Source of the DNA: Kiloniella spongiae
GTDB taxonomy: Bacteria > Pseudomonadota > Alphaproteobacteria > Kiloniellales > Kiloniellaceae
DNA: 64,000 bases
NCBI RefSeq assembly: GCF_001026905.1
Contig: NZ_LAQL01000007.1
Span: 124,001 to 188,000 of the forward strand
Direction: 5' to 3'
Of this stretch, positions 8,904 to 17,972 are shown piece by piece. The number at the start of each line of letters is the position of its first letter. Positions within the stretch are counted from its first letter, which is position 1. The position numbers were made by a program, and so were the translations under genes. Below the pieces are notes generated by a model, which searched no databases, was not told the DNA's origin, and was given only the letters and a program-made list of their open reading frames with translations.

Positions 8904-10061
8904 TTAAGTGTACTTGCGCCCCAGAACGCGAAGACGGCTTTCAAAGTCACTTCTATCTACATAGCAACCTCGGAGGTGCCTTGCACCACTATAGCCTTCG
9001 CCCGCTTCGAATGCATTACGGCCATGCATGACCCTTCTGTTATCAAAGATGCATAGATCGCCTGATTTCATTTTTACGGAAATAACAAATCGCGGATCAT
9101 TGATTAGAACCATAAGTTTTCTGAAGGCTAGATAGAAACTATCCATCATGCTCTCATCCATATCGAAAGTATCTACGAGGTGCGGGCTGTATCTCAATTC
9201 AACAAGTTGGCCGTTTTCATCTGCATTTATGATGGTGTTTCGTGTCCGAATATCGGTTTCTGTATCGTGGAAGCGCATGGGCACGGTGACAGTACACAAC
9301 AGATGAAAAGCTTCCGGATCTGTATCTCTCAGTTCTTCGATAATCCTGAAGCCATCAGCATAGGTTGATTCACCGCCACGACTATCATTCACAAGGCAGT
9401 GGAGAAATTGATATCCTGGTGGAATTTCCTGATTGATCAGATCAATGTGCAAGGGCAAAGCTTCGGAGGTATAGGCGTTATTGATGGGGTTTGGTTTTGA
9501 TTGTACATCAAAAACGGTTCCGAAGTTGGTTTGTCGCAGGAATGAAATACGATTGGCAACGTCCGTTACCCCTTCGTCTGTGCAGGGTACATTTCTTACA
9601 TAAGAAATACCGGATTTTTGTACTGCTTTTAGCCAGTTAAAGAGGGCAAGGTCGTCCTGCATGAGATCGTTATATTCGACTTCATAGAGCTTATTTAGAA
9701 TTTCTGTGCCCCAAGGCACGATAACGGATGTATCTGTTTTTTTGAAATCCGGAGAATAGGCATTTTCATAAAGCCATTGCAATCGATAGGCACTCTTGTG
9801 AGCCCCCTCTGACCAACTAATATAGAGCGTGCTTTTGTCAAAAGTACTGTTAACAGCATGAATGTCCGGGCTTATGGTTGTCAGGTTGAACAGGCGCTCT
9901 TGCGTGGAAGGGTGAAAGCCACTTGGGCAATTGTCGCGAAGCCATAGGTAATGGAATGTTGCAACCTTTCCATCTGACCACTTAACTTCCAGAGAACGTT
10001 CTAATAGGTTCAATGTTTCCACAGAAACGTCAAATTGTTCTTCTTTGGCGAGCGAACTCAT
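8904..10061 (-). CDS. Gamma-butyrobetaine hydroxylase-like Fe(II)/2-oxoglutarate dioxygenase
   Basis: A 385-residue, two-domain protein. The N-terminal domain (residues 12-100) has the WLRDNC motif of the gamma-butyrobetaine hydroxylase zinc domain. The TauD-like catalytic domain follows, with iron ligands H205-x-D207 (LHIDL) and H346 (VMHGRNAF), and R361/R364 near the 2-oxoglutarate site. Known members hydroxylate gamma-butyrobetaine to carnitine, or trimethyllysine. Of the three clustered cysteines usual in the zinc motif, only C45 is kept (NCPSGFH), so the zinc site looks degenerate. Its divergent neighbour is an aminotransferase. Substrate not proven. Confidence 0.85.
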   Translation of the reverse strand: MSSLAKEEQFDVSVETLNLLERSLEVKWSDGKVATFHYLWLRDNCPSGFHPSTQERLFNLTTISPDIHAVNSTFDKSTLYISWSEGAHKSAYRLQWLYENAYSPDFKKTDTSVIVPWGTEILNKLYEVEYNDLMQDDLALFNWLKAVQKSGISYVRNVPCTDEGVTDVANRISFLRQTNFGTVFDVQSKPNPINNAYTSEALPLHIDLINQEIPPGYQFLHCLVNDSRGGESTYADGFRIIEELRDTDPEAFHLLCTVTVPMRFHDTETDIRTRNTIINADENGQLVELRYSPHLVDTFDMDESMMDSFYLAFRKLMVLINDPRFVISVKMKSGDLCIFDNRRVMHGRNAFEAGEGYSGARHLRGCYVDRSDFESRLRVLGRKYT

Positions 10062-10304
10062 TTTCTACTCCGTAAATAACTGCTCCGTCTCTAGTGAATA
10101 AGAGGGAGAATCTGTTGGTGATTTAAAAAAGAACTTGGAGGAGATCAACTTCATCGGGAAGTGATTTTATTTGATGAACCAGTCAGTTTTTTTCAGGGAA
10201 AGGTAAAAATGGTGCAATTCTAATAATAGTTTCAACTTTCGTTGTGTGTAAATCAGCTAAGGTGTTACTATTAATACAAGAAATTCTAAACGGGAGCCAA
10301 TACC

Positions 10305-11459
10305 ATGAAAGATGCCAATTCTGTCCTCTCTTCCTATAGTACGACTGTTTTTGAAGTGATGTCTCAATTGGCATTGGAACATGACGCTATTAATCTGGGG
10401 CAAGGTTTTCCCGATGAGGATGGGCCGGAAGAGCTGCGAAAAATAGCGGCCGATAGCTTGATGGAAGGGCCTAACCAATATCCGTCAATGATGGGCATAC
10501 CCGAATTGCGTCAAGCTATTGCTGATCATGACAAGAGGTTTTATGGCATCAATCTGGATTGGAAGACGGAAGTGATGGTGACCTCTGGTGCGACAGAAGC
10601 ATTGGCGGATTGTTTATTCGGCCTGATTGAACCCGGTGATGAAGTTGTCGTTCTGGAACCATCGTATGATTGTTATATCCCTCTGATTAAAAGGGCGGGC
10701 GGAATTCCGGTAATTGTGCCTATGTCGGCACCAGACTGGAAGCTACCGATTGAAGAGCTAGACGAAGCCCTTACCCATGAAACCAAGCTGATTATTATCA
10801 ATAGTCCGATGAATCCGACTGGAAAAGCATTTCATTGGGATGAGTTGGAAGCATTGGCTGAATTGTGCCTGCGTTATGATATCTATGCGGTTTGTGACGA
10901 AGTTTATGAGCATCTTATTTTTGACGGGCGCAAACACTATCCCTTGATCACGCTTCCGGGCATGAGGGATCGGACCGTGCGTATCGGATCTGCTGGAAAA
11001 AGTTTCGCTCTCACGGGATGGAAAGTCGGTTATGTTTGTGGCGCACCAGATGTGTTGACGCCAATTATCAAAGCACATCAGTTTACGACCTTTACCACGC
11101 CGCCAAATTTACAAAAGGCTGTGGCTGCTGGATTGTCAAAAGATCAAAGCTATTTCGATAATCTGACAAAAGATCTGGAAACCAAACGAGATTATCTGGC
11201 TAAAGCACTCTCAGATATTGGTTTTGATGTCCTGCCTTGTGATGGAACCTATTTTGTCACCGTGGATATTCGCGGGGTTCACAATGGCAGGGATGAAGAG
11301 TTCTGTCGCTACATTACGACTGAGGCAAAGGTGGCCGCAATTCCGGTCAGCGTGTTCTATGATATTGAAGGGCCGTCCAACCTGGTTCGTTTTTGCTTTA
11401 GCAAACGGATGGAGGTTCTCGAAGAAGCTATGAAGCGGTTGGAGAAAGCCCTGTCGTAA
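10305..11459 (+). CDS. Class I/II PLP-dependent aminotransferase (YbdL/KAT-like)
   Basis: A 384-residue fold-type I aminotransferase. The start NLGQGFPDEDGPEEL and the GPNQYPSMMGIPELRQAI segment are typical of the methionine/kynurenine aminotransferase (YbdL/KAT) branch. The PLP lysine is K232 in GSAGKSFALTGWKVGY; N170 (NSPMNPTGK), D198 and Y201 (CDEVYEH) are the other cofactor contacts. Members transaminate methionine, glutamine or aromatic amino acids with 2-oxo acids. It diverges from the dioxygenase gene across a 243-base gap and is convergent with the MocR gene. Specific substrate unknown. Confidence 0.88.
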   Translation: MKDANSVLSSYSTTVFEVMSQLALEHDAINLGQGFPDEDGPEELRKIAADSLMEGPNQYPSMMGIPELRQAIADHDKRFYGINLDWKTEVMVTSGATEALADCLFGLIEPGDEVVVLEPSYDCYIPLIKRAGGIPVIVPMSAPDWKLPIEELDEALTHETKLIIINSPMNPTGKAFHWDELEALAELCLRYDIYAVCDEVYEHLIFDGRKHYPLITLPGMRDRTVRIGSAGKSFALTGWKVGYVCGAPDVLTPIIKAHQFTTFTTPPNLQKAVAAGLSKDQSYFDNLTKDLETKRDYLAKALSDIGFDVLPCDGTYFVTVDIRGVHNGRDEEFCRYITTEAKVAAIPVSVFYDIEGPSNLVRFCFSKRMEVLEEAMKRLEKALS

Positions 11460-11525
11460 TTTTGGAGTCATAGCTTTTCGGGCATAACTTCGTGTGTACA
11501 ATAAATTGTCAGGGGGCTTCTTAGG

Positions 11526-13025
11526 TTAGAGGATCTCTTTCAATATCCTGGCGACGCCTTTGATGCCATCGGAGATTTTTTCTTCGGGGGTGCCCGCAAA
11601 GCCGATCATAAAGCCTTTTTTCTTAAGCGGTTTCATGCAGTAATAATCCAGGTTGTTTACGGCGTAGCCTGCGGCTCGTAACGTTTGTTCTACCTGTTCC
11701 GGATCTGCATGATCGGGAAGCCAGGCGTTACAGTGAAATCCTTGTTCCACCGGATTTATTTCGACGAGGCCTTTGAGGTGTTTTTCCGCTGCTTCAATAA
11801 GAATTTGCTGACGCTGGTGGTATATCCGGCGCATCTTGCGCATGTGTGTGGCAAAGAAACCTTCGTTAATAAAGTCAGCAATAATCTGTTGAGTCAATTT
11901 GGGTGTAGAGCGCTGCAAAATAGTTGAAGCATGGGCAAAGTCCTCTGCCATTGATTTAGGGACGATCATGTAACCCAACCGAAGGCCGGGGTAGAGTATC
12001 TTGGTGAAGGAGCTGACATAAAGAACTCGCCCGTCCTTATCCAATCCTTGCAGAGCGGATAGAGGCCGCCCTGTATACCTGAACTCGCTATTGTAATCGT
12101 CTTCAAAAATCCAGGTATTGTTTTGCTGTGCCCATTCCAAAAGCTTGATGCGTCGGGTAAGGGGCATACGATAACCAAGTGGGTGCTGGCTAGACGGCGT
12201 TACATAGGCAAGACGTGCAGGTATATTTTTAGCTTCTTCAGGGCATAGGTCTGGATTAAAGCCGTGTTCATCGGAAGGAACGGGGACGACATTGGCGCCG
12301 GTACCTTCAAATACGCATCGCGCTGCCGTGTGGCCGGGATCTTCCATCCAGACCGTGTCACCGGGATCCAATAGCAGCTGGCTTGCAAGATTCAGGGCTG
12401 ATTGGGTTCCAGAAGTGATAATAATTTGCTCGGGCGTGCAGCGCACAGAACGTGATGTTTTCAGATAGCTTGAAATTGCTTCCCGTAAAGGCATAAACCC
12501 ACCCCGATCTGCGTAGGTTAAATCGTCGTTGGACGGCTTGCGCTGATACCTGTTGGTCAGGCGAGAGAAAATATCATGGGGCAACAGCTCGTAGGCTGGC
12601 TGGCTAGGCCTAAAGGTGTAGATGCCTTCTGGTTCATATTGATGAGGCAGTTCCGAATATTTAAGTCCACGGTTTGAAAGTGTTAAATCAGGATCTTCTT
12701 CGAAAGAATCGGGGTCGTCATCGCTGGCGGATTGGTAGAAATCTGTCATCGCGGATAAACGATGGGTTACATAAGTACCGGCACCCCGACGTGTTTCCAG
12801 AAAACCTTCGGAAATCATTTGCTCAATTGTATTGATAACCGTCGTTCTGGAAATTTCGAGTTCTGTGGCGATTGTTCTACTCGCCGAAAGTTTGGTTCCG
12901 GGGGGTAAGTCACCGGAAAGAATAAGTTTTCTGATTCCACTATATAGTTGCCTATAGAGTGGAGTTTGTGATGTCGGGTCCAGTTTGATGCCTTCGAGTA
13001 GAGCGCCGGATGCAAATTTAGCCAT
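11526..13025 (-). CDS. MocR/PdxR-type regulator (GntR HTH fused to aminotransferase domain)
   Basis: A 499-residue fusion. It has an N-terminal GntR-type winged helix (residues 20-90, with SRTTVINTIEQMISEGFLE), an acidic linker (97-115) and a fold-type I aminotransferase domain with PLP lysine K342 in SSFTKILYPGLRLGY. MocR proteins use PLP adducts as the signal; GabR and PdxR are known examples. It is divergent from the polyamine-type transporter operon, which makes it the likely local regulator. A good inverted repeat at 13212-13230 in the shared gap is a candidate operator. Confidence 0.9.
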   Translation of the reverse strand: MAKFASGALLEGIKLDPTSQTPLYRQLYSGIRKLILSGDLPPGTKLSASRTIATELEISRTTVINTIEQMISEGFLETRRGAGTYVTHRLSAMTDFYQSASDDDPDSFEEDPDLTLSNRGLKYSELPHQYEPEGIYTFRPSQPAYELLPHDIFSRLTNRYQRKPSNDDLTYADRGGFMPLREAISSYLKTSRSVRCTPEQIIITSGTQSALNLASQLLLDPGDTVWMEDPGHTAARCVFEGTGANVVPVPSDEHGFNPDLCPEEAKNIPARLAYVTPSSQHPLGYRMPLTRRIKLLEWAQQNNTWIFEDDYNSEFRYTGRPLSALQGLDKDGRVLYVSSFTKILYPGLRLGYMIVPKSMAEDFAHASTILQRSTPKLTQQIIADFINEGFFATHMRKMRRIYHQRQQILIEAAEKHLKGLVEINPVEQGFHCNAWLPDHADPEQVEQTLRAAGYAVNNLDYYCMKPLKKKGFMIGFAGTPEEKISDGIKGVARILKEIL

Positions 13026-13328
13026 GATCGTGAACTTAATATAAAATTGGTCTGGTTGGGTGCCTAATAATGGATCTTAAAGTGATGCCACTATCTGTGT
13101 AGTATTTCCAAAACAACAAAGCCGCAAGCAAAACTGTGTAAAAACGGAATTGCAAACAAAGTTCAATGTCACTGTAATACATGCCCTGTAGGTGTGCATT
13201 CACGATAGGAAAATGTTCATTCTGAACATTGAAGTCAGACTTGGAGAGCTCTTGTTCGGTGAATAAAAAGCCCTTTGGGGGCCAGAACGCATTCGAACAT
13301 GCGCATTTTAAAACACGGAGGTTTTTTT
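13026..13328. other. Divergent regulatory region between MocR and polyamine operon
   Basis: About 300 non-coding bases separating the divergent mocR-type gene from the transporter operon. It contains the 8-base-arm inverted repeat listed separately and a strong Shine-Dalgarno (CGGAGG) seven bases before the binding-protein ATG at 13329. I see no ORF with coding character. Confidence 0.6.
13212..13230. promoter_or_regulatory. Candidate MocR operator (inverted repeat)
   Basis: AATGTTCA-TTC-TGAACATT, perfect 8-base arms, 99 bases upstream of the transporter operon start. The same TGTTCA/TGAACA half-sites occur upstream of the second MocR gene at 58418-58430, with a different spacer. No other dyad this good is seen in the gap. 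Confidence 0.5.
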
Positions 13329-14423
13329 ATGATTAACACGAAAGCCAAGCTTTCGCTTAAACAGGCAATTCTGGGTGTCACTGCAATTGCAGGTCTAGCA
13401 TTCGCCGGTCAGGCACACGCAGAAGAACTACGCCTTCTTACCTGGGGTGGTTATGCACCTGAATCTGTTGTTAAACAGTTCAAGGAAGAAACTGGCATCG
13501 ATGTTAAGGTTACTAAATCTAACAACGAAGAAATGATCGCAAAGCTTCGTGCAACTGGTGGTGGCGGGTTCGACCTTGCTCAGCCAAGCCAAGACCGTAT
13601 TTCCAGTGCGCAGGCTGAGCACAGAATTTACAAGCCAATTGATCTTTCCAAGATTGATTCCAACCAGTTTATCGGTTCTATGCTTGAAGCAACTAAGGTG
13701 AACACGACTTACAAGGGTGATGTTTATGGTGTGCCACATGTATGGGGTACAAGTGGTCTGGTTCTGAACACAAAGCTGGCTAGTACTGTTAAAGATTATA
13801 CAGATCTTTGTAACGATGCTGTTGCTGGTAAAGTTTCTTACCGTCTAAAACGTCCAACATTGATTGGTTTTGCTTTTGCTCTTGGTCACGACCCATTTGC
13901 TGCTTATGGCGATAAAGCAAAATACGCAGAAATCATGGGCGATGTTGAGAACAAGCTTATCTCTTGTAAAGCTAATGTGAAAACTTACTGGGACGGCGGC
14001 GATTCCCTTCTTAGCTTAGTTCGTTCAAGTGAAGTTGTAGCTGCCATGGCTTGGGATGCTGGTGGTTGGAAGCTTAATAACGATAATGCAGACGTAACCT
14101 TTGTTGCCCCTAAATCTGGCGCTCTTGGTTGGATGGATACTTTTGCTCTGCCAAAGAAAACTGAAAACGAAGCTGCGGCTTACAAGTGGATCAACTTTGT
14201 GATGCGTCCTGAAATCGCTGCACAGATTACCGCTGCTGCTGGTAATTTTACAGCATCTAAAGGTGCTGATGAGTATGCTGATGACAAACTGAAAGCTCAG
14301 TTCCAGGGGAGCTTCCCACAGGCTGATCTGGACAACATCAAATGGTACCCAACTGTACCACCAGGGCTTGAAACTATCGAAGGTAAAGTTCTGGATCGTG
14401 TAAAGGCTGCTTCTTCTAACTAA
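13329..14423 (+). CDS. Polyamine-type ABC transporter substrate-binding protein (PotD/PotF-like)
   Basis: A 364-residue periplasmic binding protein. A Sec signal peptide ends near residue 31 (GQAHA/EE), followed by the spermidine/putrescine-binding fold (RLLTWGGYAPESVVKQF; VPHVWGTSGLVLNTKL; AMAWDAGGWKLN; FVMRPEIAAQI). The start at 13329 is set by CGGAGG seven bases upstream; the frame is open 18 codons further but without that support. It is first in the operon with ATPase and two permeases. An imperfect GC-rich hairpin after it may raise its expression relative to the membrane components. Confidence 0.92.
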   Translation: MINTKAKLSLKQAILGVTAIAGLAFAGQAHAEELRLLTWGGYAPESVVKQFKEETGIDVKVTKSNNEEMIAKLRATGGGGFDLAQPSQDRISSAQAEHRIYKPIDLSKIDSNQFIGSMLEATKVNTTYKGDVYGVPHVWGTSGLVLNTKLASTVKDYTDLCNDAVAGKVSYRLKRPTLIGFAFALGHDPFAAYGDKAKYAEIMGDVENKLISCKANVKTYWDGGDSLLSLVRSSEVVAAMAWDAGGWKLNNDNADVTFVAPKSGALGWMDTFALPKKTENEAAAYKWINFVMRPEIAAQITAAAGNFTASKGADEYADDKLKAQFQGSFPQADLDNIKWYPTVPPGLETIEGKVLDRVKAASSN

Positions 14424-14455
14424 GAAGATGGTGTCATACGATGCACAAACGGCAG

Positions 14456-14481
14456 CCCCCGGTCTTGTAGGAGATCGGGGG
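14456..14481 (+). terminator. Intra-operon hairpin (attenuator or mRNA stabiliser)
   Basis: CCCCCG...CGGGGG, a 9-of-10-base stem located 33 bases after the binding-protein stop and upstream of the ATPase gene. Only a weak T-stretch follows (GTCTTG), so partial termination or 3'-end protection is more likely than full termination. This is a common arrangement after binding-protein genes. Confidence 0.55.
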
Positions 14482-14612
14482 TCTTGCCATCAGCTACTTG
14501 ATGAATATTCAATAGCTAAAGTCCTAATCTCGAGGGACTTTAAATAATGCCCAGCATAAAAGGTCAACAGACCTGATAAAACAAAACGTCCTTTCGTAGG
14601 TAAGTAAAAAAT

Positions 14613-15773
14613 ATGAACAATCAATTGGATCTTGAGTGTCGCCGGCTGGTGAAATCCTTTGGGAAATTTACAGCGGTTGATAATGTGTCTTTGGAAATTC
14701 CAAAGGGATCTTTCTTCTCAATACTCGGTCCAAGTGGCTGTGGTAAAACCACTCTTTTACGTATGCTCGCCGGTTTTATTGAGCCGTCTGCAGGTGACAT
14801 TGTTATCAAAGGACAGTCCATGTTGGGCGTACCCCCGAACAAGCGTCCTGTGAACATGGTTTTCCAGCATCTCGCGCTCTTCCCGATGATGAATGTGGCT
14901 GAGAATATCGCCTATGGCTTAAAACGTAGAAAACTGCCACAGGCCGAAATAGATAAAAAAGTTGCAGATGTTCTAGAACGGGTCAGTTTGCCTGACGCAG
15001 GGTCAAAGGACGTGACCCAACTTTCCGGTGGGCAGCGTCAGCGCATTGCCATTGCGCGTTCCCTTGTTCTTGAGCCCGCTGTTTTGCTTCTTGACGAGCC
15101 ATTAGGGGCGCTTGATCTTAAGCTTCGCGAGCACATGAAGGTCGAACTGAAACAGCTTCAGCATGAGGTCGGAACAACCTTTGTGTATATTACGCATGAT
15201 CAATCCGAAGCATTGGTGATGTCTGACAATGTTGCCGTTATGAACGAAGGACGTTTTGAGCAAGTCGGATCGCCTCAAGACCTTTATTATAATCCGAAAA
15301 CGGCTTTTGTTGCTGGATTTGTGGGTGATTCAAACCGCTGGAGTGGCCGAGTTGATTCCATTGATAAGGGGCAGGCTTTGGTGTCTTTGGATGATGGTGG
15401 CGTTATTGCCGGGATTACTGGGAACGAAAAAGTACTTGCCGCTGGTGACAAAGTTGAACTTTTTGTTCGTCCGGAAGCGATTATCATTGAGCGGGATAGT
15501 TCTGCACAGACAGGTGCTCATCTTGAAAATGGCCAGAATACGCTGTCCGGGATTGTAGAAAATCTTCTCTTTGACGGCGCAAACAGTCGGGCGCAAGTTC
15601 GTGATCAACAAACAGGACATCAAGTAACGGTTTCTTTGCCGCAGACAGGTGCGTTTAGCGACCTTAAGTCTGGGGAACAGCTCCGTCTTTCTTGGGGGGT
15701 GGATAAGGCACGTGCCTATGGATCTCAAACAGGTGCATCTCAGCCCGGTCTTGGTAAGGAGCAGGCGGCATGA
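14613..15773 (+). CDS. Polyamine-type ABC transporter ATP-binding protein (PotA-like)
   Basis: A 386-residue ATPase with Walker A GPSGCGKTTLLRMLAGF, Q-loop VFQHLALFP, signature LSGGQRQRIAIARSL and Walker B VLLLDEPLGALD. A C-terminal TOBE-type regulatory region runs from about residue 240 to 370. This is the PotA architecture. The 3' end overlaps the first permease gene by four bases (ATGA), so the two are translationally coupled. The exact substrate (spermidine, putrescine or another cationic compound) is not fixed by sequence. Confidence 0.93.
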   Translation: MNNQLDLECRRLVKSFGKFTAVDNVSLEIPKGSFFSILGPSGCGKTTLLRMLAGFIEPSAGDIVIKGQSMLGVPPNKRPVNMVFQHLALFPMMNVAENIAYGLKRRKLPQAEIDKKVADVLERVSLPDAGSKDVTQLSGGQRQRIAIARSLVLEPAVLLLDEPLGALDLKLREHMKVELKQLQHEVGTTFVYITHDQSEALVMSDNVAVMNEGRFEQVGSPQDLYYNPKTAFVAGFVGDSNRWSGRVDSIDKGQALVSLDDGGVIAGITGNEKVLAAGDKVELFVRPEAIIIERDSSAQTGAHLENGQNTLSGIVENLLFDGANSRAQVRDQQTGHQVTVSLPQTGAFSDLKSGEQLRLSWGVDKARAYGSQTGASQPGLGKEQAA

Positions 15774-16669
15774 GTACATTCCAGATGACCTCTGGAACAG
15801 AAAAGAGTGACACCATCCCGATGCTCAAACTCGGGACTTTCCTGTTGATGTTACCGCTTTTGCTCTGGCTGTTCCTTCTTATTATTTTACCACATCTTGA
15901 TCTTCTGACTGTCTCTCTGCGCGAAAAACTCGGGTATCGGGAATATGCGTTCAGTCTTCAAAATTATATCGAATTCTTTACCGAACCTCTTTACTGGAAC
16001 ACTTTTGTTCGTACAGCTGTTATGTCAATTGTCGCAACGATGATCACATTGGTTATCGGCTTTCCGGTATCTTATTACATCGCCAAAGTGATTAAGGGTA
16101 AAAAGCGTAACCTGTTATTCATGATGTGCCTGATTCCTTTTTGGGTTTCAGAGCTTGTCAGAACCTTTGGGTGGATGATTTTGCTGCGTGAATCTGGTGT
16201 AATCAGTAGCTTCCTCCAATGGGCTGGCTTGGTTGATGGTCCAGTTGAGCTGCTTTACAGCGATGCAACGTTAATGGTTGGTTTGGTCTATACATCCATG
16301 CTCTTTATGGTCGTGCCGTTGGTGTCTGTGTTGGATACGCTGGATGATAGCCTGATCGAAGCCGGGTATGATCTTGGGGGCAGCACCTATTCTATTCTGC
16401 GTGAGATTGTCATCCCGCATGCCATGCCGGGCATCGCTTCTGGCTGTATCGTTGTTTTTATGCTGACGCTTGGGAACTATCTGACGCCAACGCTTCTTGG
16501 TGGGAAAGACAGCTTGTGGTTTACCGAGCAGATCTACAATCAGTTCATCACACGTTTTAACTGGGAATCTGGTTCTGCCTTTGGTTTCCTTCTTTTGTTC
16601 CTTTCATCTGCGATTGTTTTTGTTGGCTTGAAATTAAGTCGCCAAACACTTGCTGATACCGTGAAATAG
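15770..16669 (+). CDS. Polyamine-type ABC transporter permease (PotB-like)
   Basis: A 299-residue inner-membrane permease with about six hydrophobic segments and the BPD-type EAA loop (EAGYDLGGSTYSILREIVIP, near residues 203-222) that docks to the ATPase. The first membrane segment follows a polar N-terminus of about 20 residues. Its ATG overlaps the ATPase stop and the next permease begins 11 bases after its stop, so the four transporter genes form one operon. Confidence 0.92.
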   Translation: MSTFQMTSGTEKSDTIPMLKLGTFLLMLPLLLWLFLLIILPHLDLLTVSLREKLGYREYAFSLQNYIEFFTEPLYWNTFVRTAVMSIVATMITLVIGFPVSYYIAKVIKGKKRNLLFMMCLIPFWVSELVRTFGWMILLRESGVISSFLQWAGLVDGPVELLYSDATLMVGLVYTSMLFMVVPLVSVLDTLDDSLIEAGYDLGGSTYSILREIVIPHAMPGIASGCIVVFMLTLGNYLTPTLLGGKDSLWFTEQIYNQFITRFNWESGSAFGFLLLFLSSAIVFVGLKLSRQTLADTVK

Positions 16670-16680
16670 GGGACTTTGAT

Positions 16681-17550
16681 ATGATACCGTCTCTTCCTCA
16701 GTCAAAGTTCAGTACCCGTCTTTATGCCGCTTATATAACGCTGTTTTTCATCTATCTGGCGGCACCACTTGTGGTGGTTGGCGTGTTTGCGTTCAATGAT
16801 AGTCTGTTCCCATCCATGCCTTGGAATGGCGTTACCTTTGACTGGTTCATTGGTACAGAAGCCCCTCGCCTTGGTGTGTTTAATGATGGGCAGCTTCTGG
16901 AATCAATTGGTTATTCCGGCTTTATTGCCATCTGTGTGACACTGCTGTCCGTCTTTGTCGGAACCTGTAATGCGTTTTTGTTCGAACGCCATACCTTCCC
17001 AGGTAAAAATGTACTCTATATCTTCGCCCTAATGCCATTGGTTATCCCAGGTGTGATTTTGGGGATCTCGATTTTGATTTTCACAAACTCAATCGCCAAT
17101 GGTGTCGAAGATAGCTTTGGGCTGGATCTGGACTTCCTACGCCCGGGCTTGTTTATCGTTATTATGGGGCAGTTTGCCTTTGTGACGACGATTACGACGC
17201 TAGTGATTTCTGCGCGCCTGCGCAAGTTTGATACCAGTTTAGAAGAAGCTGCCTTGAACTTGGGGGCAACAAAATGGGAAGCGGTTAAGACCATTACACT
17301 TCCCTTTTTGAAGCCCGCAATGATTGGGGCGGGGATTGTTTGTTTCCTGATGTCTTTTGAAAACTTCAACACAACCCTGATGTTGGTGGGATCGGACTCT
17401 CCCCTGACAATCACAATGTTTGACCGCCTCAAGCAAGGGTCGACCCCTGCGTTGAATGCTGTGTCATTGATTTTGATGGTCGTATCAGGTGTCTTGGCCT
17501 TGATTTCTGTATTTGTCCAGCGAGATAAAAAGGTGCCGGACAGTGAGTAA
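16681..17550 (+). CDS. Polyamine-type ABC transporter permease (PotC-like)
   Basis: A 289-residue permease, the second half of the heterodimeric channel. It has about six transmembrane segments and an EAA loop (EEAALNLGATKWEAVKTITL, near residues 188-207). It is the last gene of the transporter operon and is followed by three hairpins in 150 bases, the last a classical terminator. The usual PotC/PotI position and length support the call. Confidence 0.92.
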   Translation: MIPSLPQSKFSTRLYAAYITLFFIYLAAPLVVVGVFAFNDSLFPSMPWNGVTFDWFIGTEAPRLGVFNDGQLLESIGYSGFIAICVTLLSVFVGTCNAFLFERHTFPGKNVLYIFALMPLVIPGVILGISILIFTNSIANGVEDSFGLDLDFLRPGLFIVIMGQFAFVTTITTLVISARLRKFDTSLEEAALNLGATKWEAVKTITLPFLKPAMIGAGIVCFLMSFENFNTTLMLVGSDSPLTITMFDRLKQGSTPALNAVSLILMVVSGVLALISVFVQRDKKVPDSE

Positions 17551-17972
17551 TAGCGTGGTGCTGTTAAGGAATTGAGAAATTCCTGTGCTGATTGACCACA
17601 AGAGTTATGCGTCGGTCGATCCGAAAGGTCGACGCATAAAAAGGAAGTTGCTCTTCGAGTAACTTACCCCACATGACTTGACCGGGCTTTCTAGCCCGGT
17701 CTTTTTTTGTCTCCGGCTTTTTTTATTTCTGACTTTTTTATCTCGAACTTTTTATCCGTTACATCATAAGTTCAGAGTTACTTTCTGAGTGGCTTTTTTG
17801 TGGCGGGCCTATTATGCTGCGTTTAAATGCTTGTTGGAGGCTTGGGGACTGATCTCTAACAAGAGTATGATTTGTATTTTGATGAAGTTTTATTTAACCA
17901 AATCAGACAAGTGGATTAAGTGGGGGCTTGGTCGCATGTCTCGATCAAGAATGTATTAGAAAGTATCAGTCC
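17551..17972. other. Intergenic region with tandem hairpins
   Basis: About 420 bases after the transporter operon. Hairpins are seen at 17605-17639 (TTATGCGTCG/CGACGCATAA), around 17644-17665 (AAGTTGCTC/GAGTAACTT, one wobble pair) and 17680-17708 (terminator, listed separately). The rest is AT-rich and should hold the promoter of the Tat-exported binding protein. Confidence 0.6.
17680..17708 (+). terminator. Rho-independent terminator of polyamine operon
   Basis: GACCGGGC pairs with GCCCGGTC around a short loop and is followed by seven T residues. It lies 130 bases after the last permease gene. Confidence 0.88.
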
